A DNA stretch of 64,000 nucleotides, from the NCBI RefSeq assembly GCF_001042695.1, contig NZ_AP012334.1:1550001-1614000 (forward strand). The letters are read 5' to 3'. Made by a program: the position numbers and the translations under genes. Below the pieces are notes generated by a model. That model did no database searches. It had not been told where the DNA came from and worked only from the letters and a program-made list of their open reading frames with translations. Origin of the DNA: Scardovia inopinata JCM 12537. Lineage in GTDB: Bacteria > Actinomycetota > Actinomycetes > Actinomycetales > Bifidobacteriaceae. This document shows, piece after piece, positions 7,711 through 16,696 of this stretch. Within the stretch, counting starts at the first letter, position 1. Every line of letters starts with the position of its first letter.

Positions 7711-7746
7711 ATGAAAATGGCGTCAGCAACTTTTGCTGACGCCATT
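7711..7746 (-). terminator. terminator of the sugar ABC operon
   Basis: A perfect 13-bp stem (7716-7728 with 7734-7746, five-base loop) is followed on the minus strand by TTTTCATTTTT, 37 bp after the permease stop. Confidence 0.85.
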
Positions 7747-7782
7747 AAGTAGAAGAACTATCAGTAGTTCACTAGTAGTCCA

Positions 7783-8646
7783 TTAGCCTTTCACCGCTCC
7801 AGAGGTCACCCCCTCAACAATGAATCGCTGCAAGAACAGATAGAGGATCAAGATAGGCAGCATTGCCAGAAGCAGGGCTGCCATAACAAGCCCTGTATCT
7901 GTTGAGTATGTTCCATAGAACATCTGAGTTGCAATTGGAATGGTATACAAGTCAGTCCGGCCCAAGACCAGCGAGGGCAGAAGATAATCATTCCAAAAAG
8001 CCATAGCATCAATCACAGTAACTGTTGCAATCATTGGCTTCATTAAAGGAAGGACAATTGTCCAGAAAGTACGCCACTTATTGCAGCCATCAATTTCAGC
8101 AGCCTCTTCCAACTCAGCAGGAATTGTAGTGCGGATAGCACCATGGAACATGAATGTCGCTAGAGCAACTGAGAATCCAACATGCATGAGGATCAGCGTA
8201 ATACGGTGATTAAGTACCCCAAAAATACCACCAAAAACCGATACTAAAGGAACCATCAACACCTGGAAGGGAATCACCATAGACGCGACTAACAAAGCAA
8301 ACAGCACCCGATTAGCAAGCCATGTTGGATTCCGCGCCATTACATAGGCAGCCATAGCAGAGAAGAGAACAGTGAGAACTGTGGCAGACACTGTGATTAT
8401 GACAGAATTGCCAAATACCTGCCAAAAATTCATTGCCTGCATGGCATTGGTAAAGTTGTCAAAAGTGAATCCATGCTTGCCAACTAGCGACAAAGGGCTG
8501 GCTGTAATATCAGACATGTTCTTGAACACATTGATAACTACCAGGAGGAAGGGAGCTACAAATATAAAGAGCAGTATTAACAGAACGATCCACAGCAGAA
8601 CATGAAGTATGCGGGAACGAACTTGCGCCTTTCGATTCGGTGTCAT
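7783..8646 (-). CDS. carbohydrate ABC importer permease, MalG type (system 1)
   Basis: A 287-residue inner-membrane permease with six predicted segments. It carries the ATPase-docking EAA loop as EEAAEIDGCNKWRTF followed by IVLPL, the hallmark of MalG/CUT1 permeases. Its ATG overlaps the stop of the MalF-type permease by one base (TAATG), with GGTGG as ribosome binding site. It is the last gene of the operon SBP-MalF-MalG and is followed by a strong terminator. No ATPase gene is present, so a shared MsmK-like ATPase encoded elsewhere is expected. The sugar is unknown. Confidence 0.92.
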   Translation of the reverse strand: MTPNRKAQVRSRILHVLLWIVLLILLFIFVAPFLLVVINVFKNMSDITASPLSLVGKHGFTFDNFTNAMQAMNFWQVFGNSVIITVSATVLTVLFSAMAAYVMARNPTWLANRVLFALLVASMVIPFQVLMVPLVSVFGGIFGVLNHRITLILMHVGFSVALATFMFHGAIRTTIPAELEEAAEIDGCNKWRTFWTIVLPLMKPMIATVTVIDAMAFWNDYLLPSLVLGRTDLYTIPIATQMFYGTYSTDTGLVMAALLLAMLPILILYLFLQRFIVEGVTSGAVKG

Positions 8647-9524
8647 TATGCTTCCACCTCACCCTTCTTGCCAAAATAAACCTGAAGCAGACCAATTACT
8701 GCACATACGATGAAAAGCACCAATGCTTCTGCCTGGCCAACTCCATAATTCTTATAAACGAATGCCTTGTTATACACATGCATTGCTGCCAAGACTGACG
8801 AATTGAACGGCTCACCTTTAGTCAGCGAAAGGTTCAGATCATAAACCATAAAGCATCGAGTAGTGCTCAGGAAGATACATTGCACAAATGATGCTCGCAT
8901 CAATGGAATAGTGACATTCCACATTGCCTGTGAAGATGAGCAGCCATCAATCATAGCAGCCTCTTTTAGGCTCCGGTCGACACTCATGAAGCCAGCAACA
9001 TAAATTAGCATCATATACCCTGCATATTGCCAGACTGACACGAGGATTAAGGCGAAAAGAGCCCCATTTGCCGAAGAAAGAAGCGATGCAGTAGTATGCC
9101 CAGTAATGAAGTTGCCTATGGTCACAAATGCATGATTAAAAACAAACTTCCACACATAGCCTAAAACAATACCGCCAATAAGGTTAGGAATGAAGAAACC
9201 TGCCCGGAAGAAATTCTGCCCCTTGATCCCACTCGTTACCAAATAAGCAAGAAGGAAGGCAACCATGTTGACTAGGATTACAGAGATGACAGAGTAGATA
9301 GCGGTTTTACCTAGAGAAGACCAATAGGCTGTATCTGCAAAAGCCTCTTTATAATTATTGAAGCCAACAAAAGGTTTATTGCGAGAGACACCATCCCAGC
9401 TTGTAAAAGTCAGATAAAGACCATAAATAAAAGGAATGATGACAACCGCGAAGAAAAGAATAGCTGCCGGACCTGCAAAAATAAAGAACTGCCCAGCTTT
9501 ATAAGAGAATTTGTTGCATTTCAT
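8646..9524 (-). CDS. carbohydrate ABC importer permease, MalF type (system 1)
   Basis: A 292-residue membrane permease (ATG at 9524; the in-frame TTG at 9530 is less likely). Predicted segments begin with FFIFAGPAAILFFAVVIIPF. The docking loop is KEAAMIDGCSSSQAMW followed by NVTIPL, as in CUT1 permeases of the MalF type. It is coupled to the downstream MalG gene by a one-base overlap, and separated from the upstream binding-protein gene by 87 bp containing a hairpin. Pairs with the MalG-type subunit to form the translocation channel. Confidence 0.9.
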   Translation of the reverse strand: MKCNKFSYKAGQFFIFAGPAAILFFAVVIIPFIYGLYLTFTSWDGVSRNKPFVGFNNYKEAFADTAYWSSLGKTAIYSVISVILVNMVAFLLAYLVTSGIKGQNFFRAGFFIPNLIGGIVLGYVWKFVFNHAFVTIGNFITGHTTASLLSSANGALFALILVSVWQYAGYMMLIYVAGFMSVDRSLKEAAMIDGCSSSQAMWNVTIPLMRASFVQCIFLSTTRCFMVYDLNLSLTKGEPFNSSVLAAMHVYNKAFVYKNYGVGQAEALVLFIVCAVIGLLQVYFGKKGEVEA

Positions 9525-9545
9525 GATCAATCCATTTGTTACAAA

Positions 9546-9594
9546 CTGCGGCTAAAGCAGTTGCTCATACTACACTTTAAAACCTTAGCCGCAG
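9546..9594 (-). promoter_or_regulatory. intercistronic stem-loop between binding protein and permeases
   Basis: Perfect arms CTGCGGCTAA (9546-9555) and TTAGCCGCAG (9585-9594) flank a 29-base loop, with no T tract. Such structures often shield the abundant binding-protein mRNA or lessen read-through into permease genes; the role here is inferred. Confidence 0.55.
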
Positions 9595-9611
9595 CCTGGC
9601 GAACAGTCAGT

Positions 9612-10904
9612 TTACTTGCTACCCGACAGTTTTGCCGTCTTCCAGTAAGTAGTGATTTCGTTAGCAAGACTTGCGCGGTCTTCCTGACCAGCAAGATATT
9701 TCTGGAAATCAGCACCGAGAATGGAATAATGATCATCAGGCAGATAGTTGTAATTAGGAATCAAGGATCCGGAATCAGCAAACTTCTTGACAGATTTGCC
9801 CAGAGGATCTTTAACTTCAAGATTATTGTTCGAGAAAGGAGATACCAGAGCACAATCATCTACTATGAACTTCTGCCCATCCTTATTATCCACAAGCCAC
9901 TTGAGGAAATCTTTTGCCTCTTTGCGCTGTTTAGCAGTGGTATTGGAGGAACTGTCAATGAAGAAGTACTTGGAACCGCCACCGACTAGTTTAGTATTGG
10001 TCCCATCGTCTGTGTTCTGCGGAACAGGCATCATGCCCATATTCTTGGAATAATCATACTTATTGATAACAGACCAATCCCAGTTGCCACCAAACATGAA
10101 AGCAATCTGTCCGGTTGCCAGCTTTTGCTCCGTTGTTTCCCTCTCCGCAGAAATTGCAGAAGACTTAGCATAATTGTTCTCTTTAAGAACATCAAAAGTA
10201 TCCATTAAAGAAGTCCACTTGGCATTCTTGTTAAGATCTACCGTCCCCTTTTGAAGCTTGGAAATAAAACTATTTACATTTTTCTGTTCCTCATAGACCT
10301 GAGGAAGATAATGCGCCGCCAGAGACCAATCTTCCTTCATCACACCGGTGGGACTGCTCATGCCGCCAGCCTTCAGCTGCTTGATTAGAGCCTTGAAGGA
10401 ATCAAGGGTCTTGTATTGGGAAGGATCAAAAGTTTTTCCTGTTACCTTTTTAATAGCATCAGCATTGTAAATAAGACCACGAGCTTCGATCGAAACAGGG
10501 AAACCGTATGTTTTGCCGCCAATGGCAATAGCGTACTTGGTCTTCTTAACCCAGGACTGATCACTGAGATCAACCGCATGTTCCTTGGCTAAACTATAAA
10601 CATCTTTGGCATCAACCATAGAAATAGTGTACGGATCATTGGAAGCGTACTTGGTAGCAAGATGAGATGCCACGGTATCGCTTGAATAATAGACCTCAAC
10701 TTTAACGCCTGTCTTCTTGGTATATTGCTTGGCCATCGCTTTCATCTGAGATTGAATCTCAGACTTTGAATTAAAAATTGTAATAGTTTTGCCATCGGAA
10801 TTGGATCCTGAAGACCCCGATGCGCCGCAGGCGCCAAGTAAACTTACAGCTAACACGGATGTTACAGCAACAGAGAGAATTTTCTTTAACTTTAACCTCA
10901 TCAT
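9612..10904 (-). CDS. sugar-binding lipoprotein of ABC importer (system 1)
   Basis: A 430-residue extracellular solute-binding protein (family 1). AAAGGA lies five bases before the ATG at 10904, better than the further-upstream in-frame start. The N-terminus is a lipoprotein signal, with a hydrophobic stretch ending in SLLGAC where the Cys is lipidated. The mature part shows the family-1 pattern (early KTITIFNS, later GQIAFMFGGNWDW and DFLKWLVDN). It captures a carbohydrate outside the membrane for the MalFG pair downstream. Ligand not predictable. Confidence 0.9.
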   Translation of the reverse strand: MMRLKLKKILSVAVTSVLAVSLLGACGASGSSGSNSDGKTITIFNSKSEIQSQMKAMAKQYTKKTGVKVEVYYSSDTVASHLATKYASNDPYTISMVDAKDVYSLAKEHAVDLSDQSWVKKTKYAIAIGGKTYGFPVSIEARGLIYNADAIKKVTGKTFDPSQYKTLDSFKALIKQLKAGGMSSPTGVMKEDWSLAAHYLPQVYEEQKNVNSFISKLQKGTVDLNKNAKWTSLMDTFDVLKENNYAKSSAISAERETTEQKLATGQIAFMFGGNWDWSVINKYDYSKNMGMMPVPQNTDDGTNTKLVGGGSKYFFIDSSSNTTAKQRKEAKDFLKWLVDNKDGQKFIVDDCALVSPFSNNNLEVKDPLGKSVKKFADSGSLIPNYNYLPDDHYSILGADFQKYLAGQEDRASLANEITTYWKTAKLSGSK

Positions 10905-11020
10905 TAAGGTCCTTTCTGCATTCACCGTATCTGAGAAAACTTTTCTGGTGCTGAGCACACTGTGAAAAGAACCAGATAACAGCTATTTCTGCTTCTGATT
11001 GCTAACCAGCAACCTACTCC

Positions 11021-11049
11021 ATCGTATAGTACATCTTGAGTTTTGTCAA
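11021..11049 (-). promoter_or_regulatory. promoter of sugar ABC operon 1
   Basis: On the minus strand a consensus TTGACA (11044-11049) is 17 bases from TACGAT (11021-11026), between the YesL-like gene and the binding-protein gene. It would give system 1 its own transcript. Confidence 0.6.
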
Positions 11050-11075
11050 AAAAGAACCACCATTTTTCGTTGCAA

Positions 11076-11702
11076 TTACGCTGAATTCAGACTCTCAATC
11101 CGTTTAAAGATAGGCACATAAAGCCATGCGCACCCATACATGGGAAGAGAAAGGCCGAGCAGAAAAAAGTAAGGGATTAGATACTTATAAAAGCTCGCAT
11201 AAACGATACTACAAAGAATGACAATAGCCAGCATACCCATAGTCCGAGGGAAAAAACCTACAGCAAGTTTTATAGAATTTTTAACATGATGTGAGGTTTT
11301 ATCCTCGTATCGGGATAGCAATATATAAAAATAATGAAAAATAATATAAGAAAAAACAGATACTATAGCAATGACAGGAGTAAACAAATGGCGGCTGCCA
11401 GCATCCATTGACTTTACTATGGTAAAATCTGCCACAATAAAAATAGTTATAGCTGCAAATACTAGCCAGGACAGCGTTGCTTGTTTGAAATCCTTCCTAA
11501 AAGCATCGAAAAACTGCCGAAAAATATAGGTTTCTTTTCCTTTAACCATATGCCACAGAACGCTATGCATGGCAGTCAAAGAAGCGCCGATAGTAAATAA
11601 AGGTAGGCAGCAAAGCACGGTAAGAAGATTAAGCTCGATCAAATCAAAGACGACACCCATAATGCGAAAAAACAGATTGTTCTGGTCAAAAAATCTGGAC
11701 AT
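11076..11702 (-). CDS. YesL-family (DUF624) membrane protein
   Basis: A 208-residue protein with about five transmembrane segments, including the N-terminal LIELNLLTVLCCLPLFTIGASLTAM typical of YesL/DUF624. Members sit next to sugar ABC importers (B. subtilis yesL is in the rhamnogalacturonan cluster) but have no established biochemical role. Here it stands between the two importer operons on the same strand. A CCxP-type motif at residues 30-33 is seen. The start is supported only weakly by upstream sequence. Confidence 0.8.
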   Translation of the reverse strand: MSRFFDQNNLFFRIMGVVFDLIELNLLTVLCCLPLFTIGASLTAMHSVLWHMVKGKETYIFRQFFDAFRKDFKQATLSWLVFAAITIFIVADFTIVKSMDAGSRHLFTPVIAIVSVFSYIIFHYFYILLSRYEDKTSHHVKNSIKLAVGFFPRTMGMLAIVILCSIVYASFYKYLIPYFFLLGLSLPMYGCAWLYVPIFKRIESLNSA

Positions 11703-11977
11703 TACGCATCACCTTCCGCTGATTAGCAGAGATTACAGATAAGCACTGGAATTAGCTGCTTGTCTGTGATTGTAATCGAAGACAAGGAAAAATCCTCAGG
11801 TTTTTTCTCTCTGTCGGTAACTCGTCCATCGAGTATTTTCATACGCAATGGGCGGTGTCTCCATGCGGAGGCAGCGCCCATCTCAGTTTTGCTTTGCAGC
11901 TGCCTGAGCAGCTACCCATTTATTAAGTATTAGGATAACTTATTACTCACTGGCAGCGATCACCTAAATACTGGGCA
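11703..11977. other. intergenic region with stem-loop 3' of binding protein 2
   Basis: A hairpin ATGGGCG...CTCC/GGAG...CGCCCAT spans 11848-11881 and lies downstream of the second binding-protein gene (minus strand). It has no T tract and may act as an mRNA 3' stabiliser or a weak terminator. No gene is seen in the gap. Confidence 0.4.
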
Positions 11978-13333
11978 TTACTCCCCCATGGTAAAACCCT
12001 GCTGCTTGCCGTACTCAATCAGCTTGGCCTGCCAGTTGGCAATACCCTTGCTGAGGGTAATGGATTTATCGGTGTAAGCGCCACCAGCTGAATCAGCAAA
12101 GATCTTACGGGCATAGACCTCGAAGGGAAGGTTCTCATAACCGGTCAGAACCCGCGAGGCAGCCTTAGCAAGTTCCCTGTTATACTCCTGACCGCCGAAG
12201 TACTCAATATCCTTGCCGGCAGAATTCTTAACAGTCTTCACGCTCAGGAAGGAGTCACTCTTGAGTGTGTTGTTGTCAGCAGGGAAAGCACCGCCGTCCA
12301 CACGAGTCTTGATACCTTCTGCATCATGATTGGCATACTCAATGAACTTATAGGCAGCAGTTGCTTTATCAGAAGAGCTCAGCACAGACAAAGTGGACCC
12401 GCCGTTTTCAGCATTGGCAGTATTCCCATCTTTGGTTGGCATCTGAGCTACGCGCCACTTGCCTGTTGCCTGCGGAGCACTCCCCACCAGGGTAGCCGGC
12501 ATCCACGCTCCGGTCATCAGAGAAGCAATGGAGCCGTCGCCCAAACCACGATTCCAGTCATCGGTCCAACCCTTCACCTTAGTGTTGATCAGACCCTCAT
12601 CAATCATCTTCTGCCACCACTTGACAAACTCCTTAGTTCCAGCGTTCTTTGTCAAGCTTATAGAAACTGTCTTCCCGTCAGTGGATGTCTTATAGGGATG
12701 CCCTCCAGCAGACCAGACCATGGAGTCAAAGAAACCCGCATCACCGGAATCTGATGTAATGTAAGAACCAACTGCCCTAATCTTCTTCGCAGCCTGATAA
12801 TACTCTTCCCAGGTGGTAGGGACCTTGGTTACACCAGCCTTGTCAAAAACTGCCTTGTTGTAGAAGAGCGCCATAGGGCCAGAATCCATAGGCAGACCAT
12901 ACAACTTATTCTGCCAATGAACCGATGCCCAGGTACCTGGGGTGTAGAAGCCCTTATATTTTGCAGCTCCCATGGAGCTCAGATCTTTCAAAGTTCCATT
13001 AATCGCATACTGAGGCAAGGCATAATATTCAATCTGAGCTACATCTGGTGCGCCTTTGCCTGCATCAACCGCATTATTCAGAGCAGTATAAGCGTCAAGG
13101 TTGGTACCTACATTGTTCAGTTTAACTTTAATATTAGGGTATTTCTTCTCAAACTTAGTTACCACATTTTTCAGTGTTGGTTCCCAGGCCCACACCGAAA
13201 TTGTTACCTTAGCGTTGGCATCAGCAGACACATCTTTGGGGCCGGACTCAGAGGAACCACATGCTGCAAAAGCGCCGAGCATAGCAATAGACCCTGCCAG
13301 TGCTACTAATTTTTTTCCAATGGAAAACTTCAT
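11978..13333 (-). CDS. sugar-binding lipoprotein of ABC importer (system 2)
   Basis: A 451-residue family-1 solute-binding protein. The signal peptide ends with AAC in MLGAFAACG, the lipidation site. Family features include VTISVWAWEP early, LYGLPMDSGPMALFYNK, and TAAYKFIEYANH late. It is the third gene of an operon in the order MalF, MalG, binding protein, about 180 bp behind the permease gene, with a long hairpin in that gap. It delivers a carbohydrate to the MalFG pair of system 2. LacI-type control is suggested by the regulator gene divergent from the operon. Confidence 0.9.
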   Translation of the reverse strand: MKFSIGKKLVALAGSIAMLGAFAACGSSESGPKDVSADANAKVTISVWAWEPTLKNVVTKFEKKYPNIKVKLNNVGTNLDAYTALNNAVDAGKGAPDVAQIEYYALPQYAINGTLKDLSSMGAAKYKGFYTPGTWASVHWQNKLYGLPMDSGPMALFYNKAVFDKAGVTKVPTTWEEYYQAAKKIRAVGSYITSDSGDAGFFDSMVWSAGGHPYKTSTDGKTVSISLTKNAGTKEFVKWWQKMIDEGLINTKVKGWTDDWNRGLGDGSIASLMTGAWMPATLVGSAPQATGKWRVAQMPTKDGNTANAENGGSTLSVLSSSDKATAAYKFIEYANHDAEGIKTRVDGGAFPADNNTLKSDSFLSVKTVKNSAGKDIEYFGGQEYNRELAKAASRVLTGYENLPFEVYARKIFADSAGGAYTDKSITLSKGIANWQAKLIEYGKQQGFTMGE

Positions 13334-13398
13334 CGTTAATCCCTTTCTTTTGAGCTCTCCCCTTCTTTTTACAGGGAAGAGCTGATTATATATAGCAT

Positions 13399-13448
13399 CT
13401 CTGTTCCTGTCTGCTGTTTTCCCGCCAAGAGAACAGCAGAAAACAGAG
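13399..13448 (-). promoter_or_regulatory. long stem-loop between permease and binding-protein genes (system 2)
   Basis: Two nested complementary arms (CTCTGTT/AACAGAG and CTGCTGTT/AACAGCAG) form a hairpin. It has no downstream T tract in the minus direction. It sits at the 5' side of the binding-protein cistron and may protect that segment after mRNA cleavage. Confidence 0.5.
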
Positions 13449-13512
13449 CTGCTGATTATTCGTAATGAAAATGCTGAATATTATTCCAGCCTTCTTATCT
13501 ACCTTGCCTCCT

Positions 13513-14514
13513 TTATTCCTTGACAGCCCCAGCTGCCAATCCGGATTGCCAGTATTTCTGTAAGAGAAGAAAAGCAATAATCAGAGGAATAATTGTCAGT
13601 AACGACCCAGTCAAAACTAAATTTTGGATCGGCTGGGCACCAGCGGTATTGGCTTGCTTATTCCACTGATTCAGGCCAATTGTCAAAGGATACCAGGTGG
13701 AATCCTTCAGCATAATTAAAGGCAAGAAGTAATTATTCCAGGTTGCCACAATAGTGAAGAGGGCAGTTGTTACGATTCCCGGAGCCAGCAACGGAAGGGC
13801 AACAGTGAAGAATGTCCTCATCTCCCCTGCTCCATCGACTCGGGCAGCTTCCAGAAGTTCAGTAGGAACAGCCTGCTCGCTGAAGATCCACATTAAATAC
13901 AAGCCAAAAGGACTGATAAGGCTGGGGATAATCATAGCCCAAGGAGTATCAGTAATACCAATCTTGGCAAATAGGAGGAACTGAGGTACAGCAAGAGCAA
14001 TGCCAGGAACACTAATAGAACCAATGATAATAGCGAAAACAGCTTTACGACCCGGGAAACGGAACTTAGCCAGAGCATAACCGCCCATAATAGCTAGGAG
14101 AGTCGCCCCGCCAGCGCCAACCACTACATAAAGCAGAGTATTAAGAAACCAACGAGTAAAGATACCACCCTGGTAGGTGAACGTGGCAACGATATTATCC
14201 CAGAGGGCGAAGGTATGGCCGAAACCCAAACCAAAGGTAGACACAAAATCAGATTGGATCTTTGTTGCGTTGATCATCAGCCAGACCAAAGGGAAAAGAC
14301 AGTATATGGCAAAAATTCCGGTGAGAATAGTTAGAGTTGTACTCCGACGAGGATTAGATGGATTCGAAAATCCTATCTTGGCAGCTCTTTTGCGTTCCGC
14401 TGCTTCATCTTTGGCAACCCGCTTCTGCCGCTGACGTTCTGCTTTTTTTGCAGCTTTCTCCTGCTCTTTTAAGCTGCGTTTGTCACTAATAGTCTCAGTT
14501 GTTGCTTCAATCAC
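13513..14514 (-). CDS. carbohydrate ABC importer permease, MalG type (system 2)
   Basis: A 333-residue permease with a charged N-terminal cytoplasmic extension of about 55 residues (KQEKAAKKAERQRQKRVAKDEAAE-like, Lys/Arg/Glu rich) ahead of six predicted segments. The extension is longer than in most MalG proteins. The docking loop is LEAARVDGAGEMRTF followed by VALPLL. Its start overlaps the end of the MalF-type gene by four bases (ATGA). Works with the 15431 permease and the 13333 binding protein. Confidence 0.9.
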   Translation of the reverse strand: MIEATTETISDKRSLKEQEKAAKKAERQRQKRVAKDEAAERKRAAKIGFSNPSNPRRSTTLTILTGIFAIYCLFPLVWLMINATKIQSDFVSTFGLGFGHTFALWDNIVATFTYQGGIFTRWFLNTLLYVVVGAGGATLLAIMGGYALAKFRFPGRKAVFAIIIGSISVPGIALAVPQFLLFAKIGITDTPWAMIIPSLISPFGLYLMWIFSEQAVPTELLEAARVDGAGEMRTFFTVALPLLAPGIVTTALFTIVATWNNYFLPLIMLKDSTWYPLTIGLNQWNKQANTAGAQPIQNLVLTGSLLTIIPLIIAFLLLQKYWQSGLAAGAVKE

Positions 14515-15431
14515 TTCATCTGCTCCTTCATACTGTTTAACTGAACAGCGTAAGCAATAACCATGGTGATAACAGCCATCACGATTGCCAGCGCAGCGGC
14601 ATAATTGGATTGCCCTCCCAGGAAACTCAGGTTATAGGCATACATATTGGGCGTGTAATAGGTGGTTATTCCGTTGCCCGGAACCATGGAAGAAAGAACT
14701 GATGGTTCGTTGAAGAGCTGGAAGGAACCAATAATGGAGAAAATAACGGTAATAGCTAAAGATCCCTTTAACTCAGGAAGCTTAATCTTCCTGACGATAT
14801 CCCATTCGGTAGCTCCATCGATAGAAGCTGCTTCATACAGAGAGTGAGGAATAGTAGACAGGGATGAATAAAAAATCAGCATATTATAACCTGTAAATTC
14901 CCAGGTGTTAATATTCCCGATGGATACCAGTAGAACTTTAGGAGACAAAACATCCCAATCTGTTCCCAACCAGTTGTTCAGAGAGCCGACCAAACCATAC
15001 TTTGCTCCGTAGATGAAACCCCACATCAAAGCAGATACCACAGCAGGAACAGCATAGGGCAGGAAGGTTGAAATTCGGAAGAATTTTGTTCCGTGCAGTT
15101 TCATGGAATCAATAGCCAGGGCCAGCAGTGCTGCCAGAATTAGCATAATAGGCACCTGTACTACGGTGAACAGGGCTACCCGCCTCACTGAACTCCAGAA
15201 ATCAGGATCGTGAAAGAGCCTGATATAGTTACTAAAACCGGCAAACTGCTCCCCTCCAATCAATCTCTTCTGAAAGAAACTGATATAAATAGCATAAAAA
15301 ATAGGGACGATGAAAACAAAGACGAAAACTACTGCGAACGGCCACATAAATTTCCAGCCGCGCCAATCAGCCTTATGCCTGTTTTTCGTTATCATCTCCG
15401 CTTCAGTAGTCGCATCCCGAGTACCTGACAT
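14511..15431 (-). CDS. carbohydrate ABC importer permease, MalF type (system 2)
   Basis: A 306-residue permease. The ATG at 15431 is chosen because GGAGGG lies six bases upstream; the open frame reaches to 15485 without a ribosome binding site. Segments start with FMWPFAVVFVFVFIVPIFYAI; the docking loop is YEAASIDGATEWDIV followed by KLPEL. First gene of the system 2 operon, starting 226 bp from the divergent LacI-type regulator. Confidence 0.9.
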   Translation of the reverse strand: MSGTRDATTEAEMITKNRHKADWRGWKFMWPFAVVFVFVFIVPIFYAIYISFFQKRLIGGEQFAGFSNYIRLFHDPDFWSSVRRVALFTVVQVPIMLILAALLALAIDSMKLHGTKFFRISTFLPYAVPAVVSALMWGFIYGAKYGLVGSLNNWLGTDWDVLSPKVLLVSIGNINTWEFTGYNMLIFYSSLSTIPHSLYEAASIDGATEWDIVRKIKLPELKGSLAITVIFSIIGSFQLFNEPSVLSSMVPGNGITTYYTPNMYAYNLSFLGGQSNYAAALAIVMAVITMVIAYAVQLNSMKEQMK

Positions 15432-15657
15432 CGGCAGCCCTCCTCTGTGAGAACGCACAAGTCCTTGCTGAAAGACCGTATGCAATCATTATCCTCGACA
15501 GATTAAAATGTTTGCGTTAACGTTGTACCATGAACCAGGATACAAGATTTTTGCGTCATCGAAAAAATTAAATGATTCGCCCATTTTATCGATTATCGAT
15601 GTTTGCGTTAGCATAGTTGTAGGGATAAAGATTATCGCAACGATAACGAGGTAACTT
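15432..15657. promoter_or_regulatory. divergent control region with LacI-type operators
   Basis: Two copies of TGTTTGCGTTA(A/G)C (15509-15521 and 15600-15612) lie in the gap between the sugar operon and the lacI-like gene. The first contains the palindrome CGTTAACG. A further inverted repeat TTATCG-CAA-CGATAA (15632-15646) sits just before the regulator's ATG, suggesting autoregulation. TTGCGT and TAAAGA 17 bases apart could be the regulator's promoter. Confidence 0.5.
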
Positions 15658-16683
15658 ATGTCACGTCTTCACCATATTCACCCTGTTTCTTTAATCGACG
15701 TGGCCCAGGCAGCCGGAGTGTCCACTCAAACTGTTTCCCGCGTTGCCAACGGAAGCCCAGCCGTTAAAGAGAATACCAGAGTCAAAGTGCAGCATGTTAT
15801 GGATGCTCTGGGCTACCACCCTAATTCGGCAGCCCGCATGCTTAAAAGAGGAAGTTTCAGGACAATAGGAGTAATCCTCTTTAACTTTGATTCAGTTGGT
15901 AACATCAATCTGCTCAAAGGAATTTCTGCCGCTGCAAAAAAATCCGGGTACGCCATAACTCTGCTCATTGCGGATGACAAGAACGATAAATCTCTTGAAT
16001 TGGCAATTAACCATATACAAAATCTAGCAATTGATGGGGTTATCGTAGTGGCTGGAACTCACCTTCAGAACATTAACAGCTATGTTCCTCCTCAAAATCT
16101 ACCTCTGGTTCTGATCACAGAAGGACCGGTTACATACTGCCATACCATTGATAATGACCAGTACGGATGCGCGGCAGAAGCCACAGAATATCTGCTTTCC
16201 CTGGGCCACAAAACGGTATATCATGTTTGCGGCCCCATCAACTCCATCACAGCAGACGGACGAGAACGCGGCTGGCGCGAGACCCTGCTGAAACATAAGA
16301 TACAACCTCCTCAGGTATTAGTTGGTGATTGGACTGCAGACAGTGGTTACGCGAACGGATGTGCCTTAGCCTCCTATCCCACCTGCACTGCTGTGTTTGC
16401 AGCCAATGATCAAACTGCAAACGGTATCATAGCTGGTTTAGAATCCTGCAACAAAAAAGTTCCTAAGGACGTGAGTGTTGTGGGTGTTGACGATTCTTTG
16501 AAAGGAATCATCCCCCATCTTGATATTACTACTATGCGCATTGACTTCGACGAACTGGGCAGGCAGTCTTTTACTTTGATTCTGGATATCTTAGCAGGCA
16601 ATGGGCCTGATGTGAATACGAAAATAGTTCTTCCCGCCAAACTCATTAAACGAAAAACGGCAGACAGGCCGCAAACTGCTTAG
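15658..16683 (+). CDS. LacI-family transcriptional regulator
   Basis: A 341-residue repressor. Residues 11-56 are the LacI headpiece: SLIDVAQAAGVSTQTVSRVANG, with a hinge helix GYHPNSAARML. Then a periplasmic-binding-protein-like effector domain (IGVILFNFD..., DGVIVVAGT, AVFAANDQTANGI). It is divergent from the system 2 importer and most likely controls it in response to the imported sugar or a breakdown product. Operator-like sites lie in the shared upstream gap. GAGG precedes the ATG. Confidence 0.93.
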   Translation: MSRLHHIHPVSLIDVAQAAGVSTQTVSRVANGSPAVKENTRVKVQHVMDALGYHPNSAARMLKRGSFRTIGVILFNFDSVGNINLLKGISAAAKKSGYAITLLIADDKNDKSLELAINHIQNLAIDGVIVVAGTHLQNINSYVPPQNLPLVLITEGPVTYCHTIDNDQYGCAAEATEYLLSLGHKTVYHVCGPINSITADGRERGWRETLLKHKIQPPQVLVGDWTADSGYANGCALASYPTCTAVFAANDQTANGIIAGLESCNKKVPKDVSVVGVDDSLKGIIPHLDITTMRIDFDELGRQSFTLILDILAGNGPDVNTKIVLPAKLIKRKTADRPQTA

Positions 16684-16696
16684 CGAAGGGACTCAT

